DNA of 64,000 nt from Blumeriella jaapii (lineage: Eukaryota > Ascomycota > Leotiomycetes > Helotiales > Drepanopezizaceae), in the NCBI GenBank assembly GCA_009599575.1, contig VWND01000073.1:186001-250000 (forward strand). The letters run 5' to 3'. Below are positions 47,613 to 60,200 of the stretch, piece by piece (position 1 is the stretch's first letter; the number at the start of each line of letters is the position of its first letter). The notes beneath the pieces are model-generated. The model was given only the letters and a program-made list of their open reading frames with translations, ran no database searches and was not told the DNA's origin. A program made the position numbers and the translations under genes.

Positions 47613-48560
47613 ATGGAGCTTTACGCAAACATGGATGCTGCTCTATTATGCAAGCTCTTTTTCTATCTAGGCGCAACCGTGGATATTGGAGGAACTCTCA
47701 TACCCTCCTTCAGAGAGAAAATTATGAACTATGGCTCTCGAAGCACAACTTCCCATCGACCGCCGTCGTCCTCGAGCCTTTTCGAATACGTTGCTTCAAT
47801 ACAGGTTCCACATACGTGGTTCACTCATTACTATATTGTCTCGGTGCTATCATCGATGTTCTGGGGCTATCAAATATACACTCGCGGACCGGTGTTGGGG
47901 TTTCTGGCTTCACATGCTCACCCGGAGACAAGCAAGGTGACCGCTAATCAGGCGCTTCTTGGATGGTTGTTCATGGCAATTCAGGGGTCGAGGAGACTGC
48001 ACGAATCCATCACGCTCACGAAGTCTTCTCGGTCTACAATGTGGTTCGGACTGTGGCTGGTAGGGATGGCATATTACGTCGTGATGGGAACTTCTGTCTG
48101 GATTGAGGGTGCTGGTAAGCCCCAACTAGCCGTAATTGGGCCCTTGATACTAAATGTGCTAGCTGCGCTCGACCAAAGGCAACTTGGGAAGTCATTGCTT
48201 GACTTCAGTAGACCATCGGCCAAGACACTCATTGCCGTTCCGCTGTTCGTCCTGGCGTCCATCGCTCAACATGAGAGCCATGTGCACCTCGCCAGTCTCA
48301 AGAAATATACCCTTCCCCACCACTACCTGTTTCGGAGAGTTGTGTGTCCCCATTACACCAGCGAGTGCGTGGTATACATAGCGATTGCCATCGTGGCTGC
48401 GCCTCCAGGTCAGGTGTTGAATCGGACTGTGCTGGCTGGCATTGGATTTGTTGCGTCAAACCTAGGAGTGACGGCAGATTCAACCAGGAAGTGGTATGCA
48501 GAGAAGTTCGGGGCAGACCAACTGGTCGGGCGGTGGCGCATGGTTCCTTACGTGTATTGA
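47613..48560 (+). CDS. dfg10: Polyprenal reductase, Dfg10/SRD5A3 family
   Basis: ER membrane steroid-5-alpha-reductase-type enzyme in the conversion of polyprenol to dolichol, needed for N-glycosylation. Single exon, 315 residues from the ATG at 47613, matching SRD5A3 in size. Several hydrophobic segments alternate with loops. The C-terminal domain carries HYLFRRVVCPHYTSECVVY, close to the family's active-site region, and ends RWRMVPYVY like other members. In-frame ATGs at 47556 and 47565 would add up to 19 residues; 47613 is preferred because it gives a short leader before the first membrane segment (LLCKLFFYLGATVDIGG). The stop lies 15 nt from that of the convergent ALKBH6-like gene. Confidence 0.85.
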   Translation: MELYANMDAALLCKLFFYLGATVDIGGTLIPSFREKIMNYGSRSTTSHRPPSSSSLFEYVASIQVPHTWFTHYYIVSVLSSMFWGYQIYTRGPVLGFLASHAHPETSKVTANQALLGWLFMAIQGSRRLHESITLTKSSRSTMWFGLWLVGMAYYVVMGTSVWIEGAGKPQLAVIGPLILNVLAALDQRQLGKSLLDFSRPSAKTLIAVPLFVLASIAQHESHVHLASLKKYTLPHHYLFRRVVCPHYTSECVVYIAIAIVAAPPGQVLNRTVLAGIGFVASNLGVTADSTRKWYAEKFGADQLVGRWRMVPYVY

Positions 48561-48575
48561 GAAAGCCGGGTGCTG

Positions 48576-49387
48576 TCAGCGCTTGCTCAACAGTCCCAGT
48601 TGGCCACCAAGCTTGGACACCTTGAGAACATCCCTATAGGTGAGACTGGTTCGAGTTTGTCTCTTGTTGTGGCCCTCTTCGAAGGCCTCGGGGCAGCGAA
48701 GGAGGTCCCAGTTTGCAATCGTGTCCGGCCCTATGTCCAGATCTTCCTCCACGTCCGCAATGCCGTGTAGGAAATCCGTGTAAAGCGCCCCGGTGCTTAT
48801 CAACAAGCTCCTCGGCTCTTGCAAGATCCTCCATTTGGGTTCACGCTCTCGGGTGCCGTCTTCGTTACTACCAAAGATGTCGAGGCAGAGCGAAGCCCCT
48901 AGACTTACGGTGCACACGACCGGGAAGTAAGCCGATCCATCCTTGTGCGGCATGATTCCTTGTCCTTGCAGGTACTCGTTTACAAGGACATGGTTGGGCT
49001 CCTTGTGAGGACTGTTGGAGAAGATATGACTCGCATCTCTGTTCGAGACGGGGCAGGAAACGAGTCGGGTCACGATGGGATTGACGAGCCAACCCGGCAA
49101 AGGGCAGTCAAGCAGTGCGTTGTTCTTGCTGAGCTCAGATGGCCATGTTTGTAGACGCCGCTTCGAGAGCTGTTTCCACCGAGGCTTTGGCGCTGTTTCG
49201 ATCTTTTCAACGTAAGCATGGGAGACGAAAGCGGAGATGCGATGCGCACCTTGGCAAGCAGTTGTTGTTCCTCCTCCACGCTGATGAAGTCAGAAATGTA
49301 GAAAGCAGTCGGGGCGATCTTCTCGATTCTGACATCCTCCAGGCATGCTGGCAATGTCACTGTGAGCGGCAGGACCTCCGTCTCCAT
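48576..49387 (-). CDS. AlkB-like Fe(II)/2-oxoglutarate dioxygenase, ALKBH6 type
   Basis: Non-haem iron dioxygenase of the AlkB superfamily, probably acting on nucleic acid; the physiological substrate of the ALKBH6 group is not settled. Two exons on the minus strand (49387-49250, 49202-48576) with a 47-nt intron give 254 residues. Iron ligands H and D are seen in MPHKDG (about 132/134) and the distal H in FLHGIA; the 2-oxoglutarate arginine is in TRTSLTYRD. The segments RRLQTWP, NHVLVNEYL and LQEPRSLLI are typical of this group. The ATG at 49387 (METEVLPL) is chosen because the upstream open frame has no family-like sequence. Confidence 0.9.
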
Positions 49388-50230
49388 GGTGTAGCGCAAT
49401 GGGTAGTTCCCACGGGAAGAAATCTGCGGCGCAATGTAGAGGAACCGGTGATGGCTCTCGTGCTCTGCCTCCTTCCAACAATCTGTGATGCTTCCCGAAA
49501 CCAAGTCTCCGTGGGTAATGCGTCCAGCATCTCCAAAGTGCTCCAAAGTGCCTACTTGCAGAGGCACAGCTGTCCCTTGTGCGGCTCGTGAGAAGAGCGT
49601 TCGTTCAGCGAATGTTCTCGTCGACACGGCCAGCTGGCAACACGGATGCGTCTTGGATTGCGATCACCGGAATACCATGGCTGATGTTGATTGATGGCGA
49701 ATGATGGCGATGTGGAGAACTTCCCCTTTTCCCCCTGGGAGCAGGACAAGCAGGCCACGCTGGACTGGATGTACAGTATGTACTGTTCAGTACACACATA
49801 CATTATGCCGCGCCGCGCCCGGTCTGGCCTAGCGAGGCGAATGGGAGATGCGAGCAGAGTCAGAGTCAGAGTCAGAGTCAAAGCCAGAGCCTCAACCTCA
49901 ACCTCGAATGCACGCTCCTTTCATCCCGACCACCACAACACCCACGACAACCACGACAACCACCAACACTCCAGTACCACGACTTGCGCCCTCGTCGACT
50001 CTCCCAGCTCCATCGACCCATCGACCCATCGCGCATGCTTCACTGTCGTTGACACTCGACGTCGACGCCGTGCGTCAGCTTGCCTCCCTCCCACATACGC
50101 CCCCCCCCCACCCACTGCGACAGGACTCGGATGATCCTCCTTGTCCTTTCCACTCGACACTGTCAAAGTGTCTCCCAGTAGGCCGGCCCACGATGAGGTG
50201 CAAGAACGAGAGTCTCACCGGATAAATGCC
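49388..50230. promoter_or_regulatory. Divergent intergenic between ALKBH6-like gene and HOS4
   Basis: About 840 bp with promoters for both genes. Holds a TACAG motif (49770-49790), an AGAGTC run (49857-49882) and an ACAACC-rich stretch (49930-49965). No gene seen. Confidence 0.55.
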
Positions 50231-53200
50231 ATGGATGCGCAGGCTACTGTGGACGCTGTCACCGCCGAACGGAGCGCCGGGCCTGACGCGTCGATAGCTG
50301 AGCCTGGGGACATTCGCCCTTCAGCAAGAGGGACTCCAAATGGCATCAGGTCATCGCCGCCCATCCTGGCACGCGATGTATCGATGGACCTGGACCGACC
50401 ACGGGCCGCTGGGTATCTGGGAGAGAAGAGCGACTCGGAAGCCGAGACAATCGTGTTGCCGGGCAAAGACGGCCATTCGCCGTCGAAGATGCGGAAGGCC
50501 ATCAAACACGAAGACAAGAGTGAGGACGAGGAGATGCGAGATGCCACGGCGGATCCAAAATCGCGCGGGATTCCGGCTCGGAATGATAGCAATCGAGAGA
50601 ACCCAGGCGAGACCACCGCGACTTCCCTAGGGAAAAGGAAACGAACGAAACATGGAGTCGGCGCAGAGGACTCCACGCATCTAGGAAACTCAAGCGGCCT
50701 CAGTTCTGTCCCGACTTCACCGGTAGCTACAGCACGCTCGTCTTTGTCGAAGCCCGCAGTCTCGGAATCCGACATATCGAGGTCGCCCTCCCCGCCATCA
50801 CGGTCTCGCTCCGCGGTTCACGGTAAGGCTAAGTCTGTTGACAGGATCCTCCCACAGTATCACGCGGAGTCCGGCGACGAAGACGAGGCCGACCCACGCG
50901 CCTTTGCACGACAGCGCAGCGCAGGCGGCGATCTCAGACCCAATAGACAGAAAGGCGGTCTTGACAACAACTCAAGGAAACGATCGAGGTCCATTTCCCC
51001 GCCAGACCGCAGCCACAAACGCAGTCTCTCGACACAACTACCTCCAAGAACTTCACATGGAGCCAGCCACAAGAAGAAGCGTATTCCCGCCCCTCTTCAA
51101 TCCACCGAGTATCAGTCGGATGAGTCTTCTGCGAGTGGCGCCTCGCATCCTCGAAGTTCACGCCTGCGCAGCTTGGCGGCACCAACCACCGGGGACTCTG
51201 CCATCTCACCTGCTAAAATGCCACACAAAAAACATGTCAATTCTTCTGGACAGACCTTGTTGGCGATTGCGTGTGGTCGTAACAAGTTAGAGATTGTCAA
51301 GCAGCGTTATGGAGAACGACCCGATGACCTGAATATTGCGGACAATGCCGGTAACACCCCACTCCATACAGCCAGTTTGATGGGATACGAGGACATTGTT
51401 AGCTTTCTTCTTAGCACGGGAGATTGCGAGCTGGACTGCGTCAATTCTGACAAAGACACTCCGTTGCATGATGCGGTTGACAATGGGCATTGGGGTGTGG
51501 TGAAGCTACTCCTGAATGCTGGGGCCAATCCCGCTAAACCGAATCTTGCTGGGAATAAACCGCGAGACCTCATCGATGACGATCACAAGCCCGAGGAAGG
51601 AGAAGACTCCGACGCGAGAGAGGAGCGCCTGGAGACGAACAGGCAGCTGGAGGAGATGAGGGTCGCCGTTGATGCTGCGACCTCGAAGTTCGTAGGCAAC
51701 CGCCGGGGCTCAGAGGATCATCAAATGCATCGTAACGGAGACAGTCGTCTGTCGCTTCCCCAGGAGAGTCCTCGACAAACGCCGCCCGCAAACGAACTCC
51801 AAAATCCCGGACACGCCAATCGCAAAGGTACAGCACGTTCCAGGACCAAAACCAAGGAGAGCAACCTCTGGACAGGCTACGGAGTACCAGAGCTGCAATT
51901 AGCTGCGAGCGAAGGTGATCTCGAAACTATCAACCGGATCTTGGGCGTCAATGATAATATCAATGATGCTAGAACACTCTACAATGCTGCCCGGGGAGGC
52001 CACGATGGGGCAATCAACTTGCTATTCGCATTGGGAAGCTTTAGTTCAGACCCGCCGGAATTGGATGGTGTACCGCCAGACCAGTCAACTCCCATACTTG
52101 CAGCTATTGGGAGAGACAGTCACCTCGAAGTCATCAAGCTGTTTCTCGGAAGACCCGATTTCGATCCCACCCGCCGTATCAGAGGAGAAACCTACCATGA
52201 GATCGCTAAGAGACGTGGCGGGCCTTACTGGGAAGAAGAGGAACGCTTGCTCAGGGAAGCTTTCAATGCCTACAGAAAAAGTCACAAGGTTTCCCCTGGG
52301 AAAACTCGGTCTCCTGGTATGCGCCGAGACGGAAGAGATATGGAGCGGGATGTGAGAAAGGTGCCACGGCCGGATGACCAACAAACACCGCGAACCCACA
52401 AGAGGAGTTTGTCTAGCCCGAAAACGAGAGAGAATGAGCCAGCCAGGGCTTACGATCGGAACATGTCAACCGGACTCTCCAAGGACGGACACAACGCTGC
52501 TAAACGAGGACCTGGCCGACCGAAGAAGGAAGAAAGTTCCATCCCAGGTCCCATTTCAGATCGCGAAACAAGTCCTGCGCCTCACACACACAAGTCATCG
52601 CAATTCCGAAGGTCCGAATCAGACGTTGCTGTCGCGTCAGAAACCGAACCGACAGCGAAGCCTCGGCGGAAACTGGTATCCGCGAAAGAACGTAGGGATG
52701 AACAAGAGAAAAAGCGGCGAGCGAGCTTTGTCTCCAATGCTTCTGCCACGTCTGTCAAGGATAAAAGCGAGCGCGGATCTCTTGATTCCAAGCCGGATAG
52801 AGGAGATGGCAAGTCTAGTCCTAACATTGCACGGACTGGTAAGAACTCTGGGTCTGCTCATCCTGATCGCAATCATTCAGCATCTGACAAGGACCGTGCC
52901 CGACCTCCAAAACGAGACGACTCAAAGGATCGGCTAAGCGCCATTCGCGGCGAAAGTCCAGTGAAACGATCTCGAAATAGTGAGACCCCGCCTCGCTCAG
53001 GTCTTCACGACCTGAGCACAGGCTACGATCGAGACGGGCCGCAACACAAACGACGGAAATTGGTAGGAGATGCCACTAGTGGGCACAGAACGGATAGTTC
53101 CTCACCGGAGCACCGCACCTCTCTTGCCAAGTCCAACTTGTCTCGCGAATCAATAGCAGCAAAGTCCAATCTTGATACCAAAATCAAACCGGCTCGATCC

Positions 53201-54983
53201 CTTCAAAAATACATCAGCGCCTCTGAGTCATCGAAAGAAGCGCACTCTGACATTTCTCCCAACCATCCCGTCAAACAGGGCCTTTCAGCGCCTAGTTCCG
53301 CTTTCACTTCAAATCCCAAGAAGCCGAAAGACGCCACTGAGCGGGCATCGAAGGAAAGTGGAAATGAGCGGCCCGCATCCGTGAAGTCGGAGGTTGAGGA
53401 CATCTCTCGACAAGCTCAAATACAGCGCCGTAAGAAGGAGGCTGATTCAGAAGCCAAAGCAGAGGCTCTTCGACAGAAAACCATTGTCGATGAAAAAGAA
53501 AAGTTGGCGAAAGAAATCGAAGCCCGTCTAGCTAAGGAGCAAGCAGACCGGGAGGAGAAGGATCGGCTGAAAGAGCAAGCGCGTCAGGATGAGGAAAAGA
53601 GACGGCTGGATGAGGAAAAGAAACGGCTGGATGAGGAAAAGAGACGGCTGGACGAGGAAAAGAAACGGCTGGATGAGGAAAAGAGAAAGCTGGATGAAGA
53701 ACAGAAGCGGCGGGAGGAGGAACAGAGGCGGCAGGAAGAGGAACAGAGGCGGCAAGAGGAAGAGAGAAAGGCAAAGGAGGAGGAACAGAGGCGGCAAGAG
53801 GAGGAACAGAGGCGGCAAGAGGAAGAGAGAAAGGCAAAGGAGGAGGAGGAACGAAAGAAGTCTCGAGCCGAACAAGTTAGGGTCGAGAAAGAGAGGCGAG
53901 AGCAGCGGCTCGCAAAGCTTCCAATGCTGCTCAGATGGTTTGATCAGACATTTGATTCGCCAGGTGGACACCAATTCTCGGCCATTGTGCCGTTTTTTAA
54001 AAGAATCGTCGGTTACAGGTATGACACGATCAGACCGGAATTCACAGGTCAACCTACGGGCCGGGAACAGTGGATGCTCAATTCTCACGCTGCTATCCTG
54101 CTTGGAGAGCAAGATCTGAAGTTAAGCCGTTGTAAGCATTCCAAACATCTCCAACTGCTTGCTGTATCTAACAACTTACCAGTTTCCGCGTGGGACCGAG
54201 CCTCGCTGTCAGTGGATCAAAAGCGAGCAATTTGGAGTACACACAATTCACAATATCTGCTCTACGACGGCCTGTTTCCTTTTCGCAGATCGTTACCTCA
54301 CACCGGAGAGACCCAGGACGAGATCATTCAAAAGAATAGGTCACTTTTCTTAGACCTCGACTTGTTCATGGTCAAGGTATGTCTAGCTCTAGCAAAAACC
54401 CCCTGAAACCTCTATTATCTAACGCCCATAGGTCTCTGAATTCATGTTAATTGTGCCCACCATACCTCACTTACGTGATGTTGAATTGAAGGTAGAATAT
54501 CGAGAACTTCAGGAGCCCCAGACGTCCGCAGCGCTTGGCCAGCCACACAACCTTCAAAAATGGAGATCTGACCCCGACACTATCCCTGGGCAAGAAACCA
54601 TACCAGCCCCGAAGTTCTACGTCAACGGAGAATTGGTCAGACAGAGCATGGCGGTAACGAGAATACTGAAGCATGCACCTCCGCTGGACACATTCCCAAG
54701 ACGGGAGGGGATTTCTCGAGTACAGGAAACAGACCCTGATTATGACGAACAGTGCAGAAGGCAGCGTCTACCAGGCTATCGTGCGTCACCCGGCTCCTCT
54801 GCGAACCCTCCCTCGACTGGACCACCCACAAACGGCATCACGCCTCCGCGATCTGATCAATCGAAATCGATTAACGGCGGCAGCCCTACTCGCACTTCAG
54901 GGTCCGATTTGCATCTGTTGAATGGTCTGCCCAACGGTGTGACTAATGGCGAGAGTCCTCCGCTGTCTACAAATACGGGCTAA
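50231..54983 (+). CDS. hos4: Ankyrin-repeat/coiled-coil protein, Hos4-like (Set3 complex)
   Basis: Resembles fungal Hos4, an ankyrin subunit of the Set3 histone deacetylase complex; nuclear role inferred. Exons: 50231-54131, 54183-54376, 54432-54983, giving 1,548 residues. The N-terminus is Ser/Arg-rich and disordered with KRKR-type basic signals. One ankyrin block spans about residues 335-450 (GNTPLHTASLMGYEDIV, DTPLHDAVDNGHWGVV) and a second about 550-640. A long charged disordered stretch follows, then a 21-bp-repeat-encoded coiled coil (about 1,055-1,225) and a conserved C-terminal domain (WFDQTFDSPGG... KFYVNGELV). The start ATG follows an open but non-ATG leader. The 51-nt intron at 54132-54182 is a stop-free multiple of three; it is called as an intron because it has GTAAGC, a TCTAAC branch and ACCAG, and its removal yields SRFSAWDRASL. 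Confidence 0.8.
53585..53856. repeat. Coding minisatellite (21-bp units) in HOS4 coiled coil
   Basis: Tandem 21-mers encode RLDEEKK heptads, then related RRQEEEQ units, so the period matches a coiled-coil heptad. Copy number may vary between strains without shifting frame. Confidence 0.85.
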
Positions 54984-55418
54984 GCTAAGCAAGCCACTGT
55001 TGGATTCTTGTATAGAAGAAAGTCTTGAATTTAATCAAGATGCTGCAATCGCTCAGCGTAGAAACTCGCTCTCTCGTTGTTTCTTTGGTTGTGCTTTCTG
55101 TGTATGTGTGGTGTGATATCTGAAATGACATTTTGTTGAGCGTTATGAGACACGACGGAAGTTATACCTGGCTGGGGTGCGTGATTGATTGAATGCTGGA
55201 CTGGCTGGCGTACACACGCAACGTACACGGGGAGGGAAGCGGTTTCGATTGGTGAATGGGCAGCAGCAGCAGCAGCATCAGCAGCTTTTGCTTTTGCTTC
55301 TCGATCCGCAAATCAGGAAAGAGAGGGAACTGTAGAATATCCGCTACGTTACATACGGCGATGGGGGGGCTCACTTGATTCGTTCTGGCTCATGTACTGG
55401 TGAATATCATGGAAGTTG

Positions 55419-55458
<40 letters not shown>
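55419..55458. repeat. CT dinucleotide microsatellite
   Basis: About 18 CT units. Confidence 0.9.
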
Positions 55459-55806
55459 CTCGTCTTTGCTAGCTACCACACGTACGTGCCTCTCGCGGTT
55501 TTCCCACGCGGAAAGAACTCTCCTGGTCAGCAAGGACTACTTTGCACATCCCTCAGCAGGTATCCATTTCATTTCCGGCCTCTCTCTCTCTCTCTCTCTT
55601 CGGGCCTCTCTTTCTTTTTGGGGTGGAGGGGGGTGGAGGGGAGAAGGGGTGCTGAGCACCGTCGCTGGAGTGTGAGGTAGGATGGATGGATGGATGGAGA
55701 GAGAGAGATCACCAGTATCCGGTGCAGTCGATTTTCACATACATCTATGTATGTGTATGTATGTATATGTATATAGTCCACACCGTCCAGGTCGTCGGCG
55801 TAGGTG

Positions 55807-55834
55807 TGTACTGTACTGTACTGTACTGTACTGT
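55807..55834. repeat. TACTG pentamer run
   Basis: Five tandem TACTG units, followed 30 bp later by an inverted TACAG copy. Confidence 0.9.
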
Positions 55835-56021
55835 GGGTTTGTACAGTACAAAGCAAGGGATTCGCGGGGGATATACTGTACAGTAAGTAGGTTAGTCACC
55901 TACCTAGGTAGGTAGGTAGGTACAGTACTACTTACTGTATCTCTGCTTTGCCTGTGGTGAATAGCTTACTATCGATACACGAACTCCCTCCCTCTCCCCC
56001 TCCCTTCCTATCTAGGTACCG

Positions 56022-56082
56022 AGCAACGAGCAACGAGTAACGAGTAACGAGTAACGAGCAACGAGCAACGAGCAACGAGTAT
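56022..56082. repeat. 7-bp satellite CAACGAG/TAACGAG
   Basis: About nine units in three blocks: CAACGAG, then TAACGAG, then CAACGAG. Confidence 0.9.
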
Positions 56083-56174
56083 CCCGCCCGTCTGTCGTCC
56101 TATTCCTCAGTCGGCCTCTCCAAGAGACTTTCGGTTTGCGTGACATCAAGCCAAGGCAAGGCCGGTACATCCCT

Positions 56175-56280
56175 ACCTAGGTAAGGTACCTAGGTAGGTA
56201 GGTAGGTTGGTAGGTAGGTAGGCAGGCAGGTAGGTAGGTAGGTAGGTAGGTAAGTAGGTAGGTAGGTAGGTACTGTAGGT
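56175..56280. repeat. GGTA/TAGG tetramer satellite
   Basis: About 25 GGTA units with GGCA and AGTA variants, opening with a CCTAGGTAAGGTACC palindromic segment. The same tetramer recurs at 55898-55922 and 56370-56480. Confidence 0.9.
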
Positions 56281-57241
56281 GGTACCCGTTCTCAAGCGAG
56301 ATGTTGTTGATTTCGCATTGCAGCAGTGCTCGCGAGGGAGGGAGGGAGGGAGGCAGGTTATGCGCAGTTACGGTAGGTACCTATAGGTACAGCAGCCACG
56401 CATACATAGGTTGGTACCTCTCGAGCAGGCAGGTAGGTCGGTAGATAACCAGGTAGGTAGGTAGATAATCAGGTAGATAGGTTAGATAAATACAAACAAT
56501 GTAACTACTACTGTATCTGCCCGAAGCAGCCTTCCCTCCCTCGCGAACGTCCCTCTCTCTCATCCAGGAAAGGGGCGATGCGCCGCGCGGTTCATCTCCC
56601 CTCCTCTTCTCTTGATTCCATGCCGTGAATGCGCAGACAACGCGACATATCCGAATCTTGCAGCAGGCCATCATCCGCAAGGCTCGTCACTTGCAAAACA
56701 GCCCTTGTGAGCGAGGTGAATGTCGTTGAGACAGATGGCCGTCTAGAGTCCCCTCCCCCCCATCTCCATGCATTCATTCGTCGTTCTGCAATCTTTCGTC
56801 CCGTCATATACACAAAGTCCGTGTGCCCTCCCATCCATCCATCATCCATCCATCGGAAATATCCCTCTAGCCCACCCTGCTCCCAACCCAAAACATCCCA
56901 AACCAGGCCGCAATGACAGACCCAAGCAGCCCACCAACCAATGAACGCATGTACAGTAACCCATCCCACGCTCGCTCTTATGCAACCGTCCACCCCGTTC
57001 CCGAATACCTGGGTATCAATCATTATCCTCTTCCTTCTTTTATCTTTCCGCTTCATCAATAACGCTGGAATCTATGTCTCCTCCCAGACCGTCTCGTCCA
57101 GCTCTTCTCATCTCGTCTCTCGACCGCTCGTTCGTTCGCTCAGCTATGAAAACACTCACAACGCCCCACCCAGCTCGAGGATTCGATCCGCGCTCACTCG
57201 GCGGCTTCCAAACACTTCACCATCTCTCGCTTCAACAACCT

Positions 57242-60200
57242 TCATTCGTCCCCCGCTGTAGCCAAAAGCCAAGGATGCTCAAGCACCTTCTCGATCGTGA
57301 TGCGAGATTCGACATCGCGAACGAGCATGGCGCGGATCAGGTCGATGCTGTCTTCGCTCATGACGTACGGGACGCGGAGGTCGCGGTCCATGATCTCGTC
57401 AATGCTATAGAATGGATTCTCTTTGTAAACGATGGTGTACAGGAGGATACCCAGGGCCCAGACATCTTGCTCTTTGCCACGGTAGGGCTTGCCGGCTAGG
57501 ACCTCGGGTGCTGCATAATCTGAAATGTGTTAGAAGGATTTAAGGGGGTGGGATTATATTTTCTTACCAATGGTTCCAACGAATACGTCAAAAGGACCAC
57601 TTTTGATATATGCAGCGCTCCCAAAGTCGATAAGCTTGATATTGCCCTCGCCGTCCAGAACCACATTCTCGTCTTTGATGTCTCGGTGAACCACCAAAGC
57701 CTTGGTGTGAAGATGGTGGACCGCCCGAACAACCTGGACGAATATACTTCTACATTCGTCTTCCTCCATGTTGACCCGAAGCTCGATGTAATCAAAGAGG
57801 TCCATGCCCGGCAAACCATGAGGTACCATTTCAATGTAGTAATTGGTGTCGTCTTCGAAGAAATCGGCCATTTCAACAATGTTTGGATGCTGGAGTCCAT
57901 CGCGCCGGAGGTAGTCGAGAACGTGGATCTCCAAGGGCACAGTCCCTAGTCGCCGATCGCGAGTCCATGTGTCAACGAGAATGCGGCGCTTGGTGACATA
58001 TTTGAGAACCACTTTCTTGTTCCCGTTCTTTTTATATCGTGCAAGTTTAACTTGACCATACGCACCTTGACCCATTTCTTCCAGAATGATGAAGTCGTCA
58101 ATAGTCTTCTTAGGTTCGGGTTCTACAATGACCGGAACCTCCTCTTTCGTTGCTTCTTCTGAGGCGGCCACGTCCAATCAGTTTCGCCGCTGTGTTCTTC
58201 GCAGCGGCCTTAAGTGAGGCCGTAAGCATAGAGGCGTGGGAAAGTCCCTTCTTTGTCTCCTCATCGGAAACTTCCATTTCTATTGGCGAAGAAACTTCGG
58301 TTTGGCCAGGCGACGGTTGGTGTAAAGGCGTCGCTTGTGCCGAAAGCAATGGCGATCCAGGTCCCGGAAGACTGTGTATCGATGCATGGATGTGACGAGA
58401 GTATGTGACCCACAAGGCATAAACAAGTTGAGTGGGTGGCGTCGGCTGCGCATCAGACTCGTCGTCTTCTTCGTCACTCCTCTCTTCGATAACGTTCTCG
58501 TCGTAAACGGGGGACGGAGAGCTGATTTCCGATTTCACAACCCTCAGTTGAGCGTCGATCTTGATCTCCGAACCATCTCTGTGCTTTGCAAGAAGACCGT
58601 CAGGCCGTAGGAAATACGACGCAGCATCCGTCTTTCCATCTCTTAGAGCTAAAAATGCGCGAGCACGGCGAAAGCTGTGTTCTGGAATGACGAGACCATC
58701 CCGCAGCACAACCCCATCTTCTTCCGTCAGAATCTTCAGCATGCGATCGAAGTCAGGAATCAGTTCCGTGATCTTTCGGCCGTCCGGCTTCTCCTGCCCG
58801 AAAAGAGCCGCCGAGAACACGGAGTTGGAACTTTTGATCTCCAAGGTCTGTGCTGAGAGAACCATGATACCAGCAATGTGTGGAAAGCTGGAGACTCTGA
58901 GGTCCGTACCGCCTTCTACCCTGTCGACTATACAGGGGATGTTTACACTTCCAGAATTCCGAGCCGAGAAATATCTTCTTTTGGCAACTTCGGCATAGTC
59001 GATTTCCCCAGTGCCCGAGACGATACCTTGCCGAGGTATCCTTGGTAGGAGCTTTCCGATATCCATACCGACTCTGGTGATGTTCTCACCCCATATCGGG
59101 TCCGTCGCACCAGCAATCTTCGTGACTTGTGCATCTTCATTCAGACTGAGCGTAGCCACGTCCTCGTGTATCTCTTCCAGAACCCATATCAACCCGCCTC
59201 TTTTCTCCTTGACCCATAAACTAGCAGAGCCTTTCGCTCCGTTTCTCTTTTGGATCGGAACGACATCTCCGCAAAGCAAAACACCTCTCGACTTGTTACC
59301 AGGGTGGAACAAGCCAGCCTTCACGTCCTGCGTTCTGGCCACCAGACTTGAACCGGCACCGTCATCCGTTTGTGACCGTCGAGACGACGACTTCGCATTT
59401 TGCCGCGAATTTGGCTTGCTAAGCAGTGCTGCTGTGACCCCGCCAGATCTCCCTAGTAGGAATGAGGTTGTTGGTGTAGGGCTCCTCTGTGTGCTTTGAC
59501 TTCCAGGAGATGGAAGGGGATTGGGTCTACCAGAGTCAGAGAGTGGGCCTGACCCCGGTACCGTCAGCTTTTCCTCCAACCAAGCCCTTCGCTCCTTTTG
59601 AACAACTTCCAGGATCCCCATCTTCCGGACTTCGGCTTTGGTGACTCCGAAAACAAGACATGCAAGGTCGTTGGCAGCCAGTATGGTGTAGGGTGCAGTA
59701 CTTGAAGTGGTAAAGATAGCTTGCGCTGCTGGAGACCATCTGCTAGAATGCCCGTGGACGGCAGGCCCCAGAGGGTGAGAAGTGCCAATCAATGAGCCTA
59801 TCGAGCTTTGGGGGAGGGTAGGAGAGAGGGGATTGTGGCTATCGGTAGCCAGGTACGGCTGCGCAAGAGTCTCCATGAGCTTGTTTTGCAAAGTCAAAGG
59901 AGCAGTATCTGTGTATGTTCGCTTCAGGCTCTGCGGTCTTGTCGCTGGTGGAGAAGTTTGGGCGGTAGATTTGCTCTCGTTCGTAGGTGTTCGCGAGGAA
60001 GGTTCGGATTCCGCTGGAATAGTATGCCTATCCTCCTTCAACATTTGATCCATTTGCCTCGAGCACTCTAGATCCAGACTGGCAAATGCAGGTTTTCGAG
60101 TAGTTGTGGGCGATGTTTCAGCACTCAGAAGCGTCTCAACAGGATTTTCCGTCCTCGGTCTAAAACTGGCTTCGAAGACATTTCCGCAGTCTTCAGCGCC

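Larger units (their letters stand above)
54984..57241. other. Satellite-rich intergenic block (2.26 kb)
   Basis: No gene supported. Contents: CAG run (55261-55280), CT runs (55419-55458, 55580-55600), GGAT run (55680-55699), GTAT run (55745-55770), TACTG run (55807-55834), CAACGAG 7-mer run (56022-56082), TAGG/CCTA tetramer blocks with CCTAGG palindromes (55898-55922, 56175-56280, 56370-56480) and GGGA runs (56335-56355). Convergent 3' flanks of HOS4 and the PAS kinase. Confidence 0.65.
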
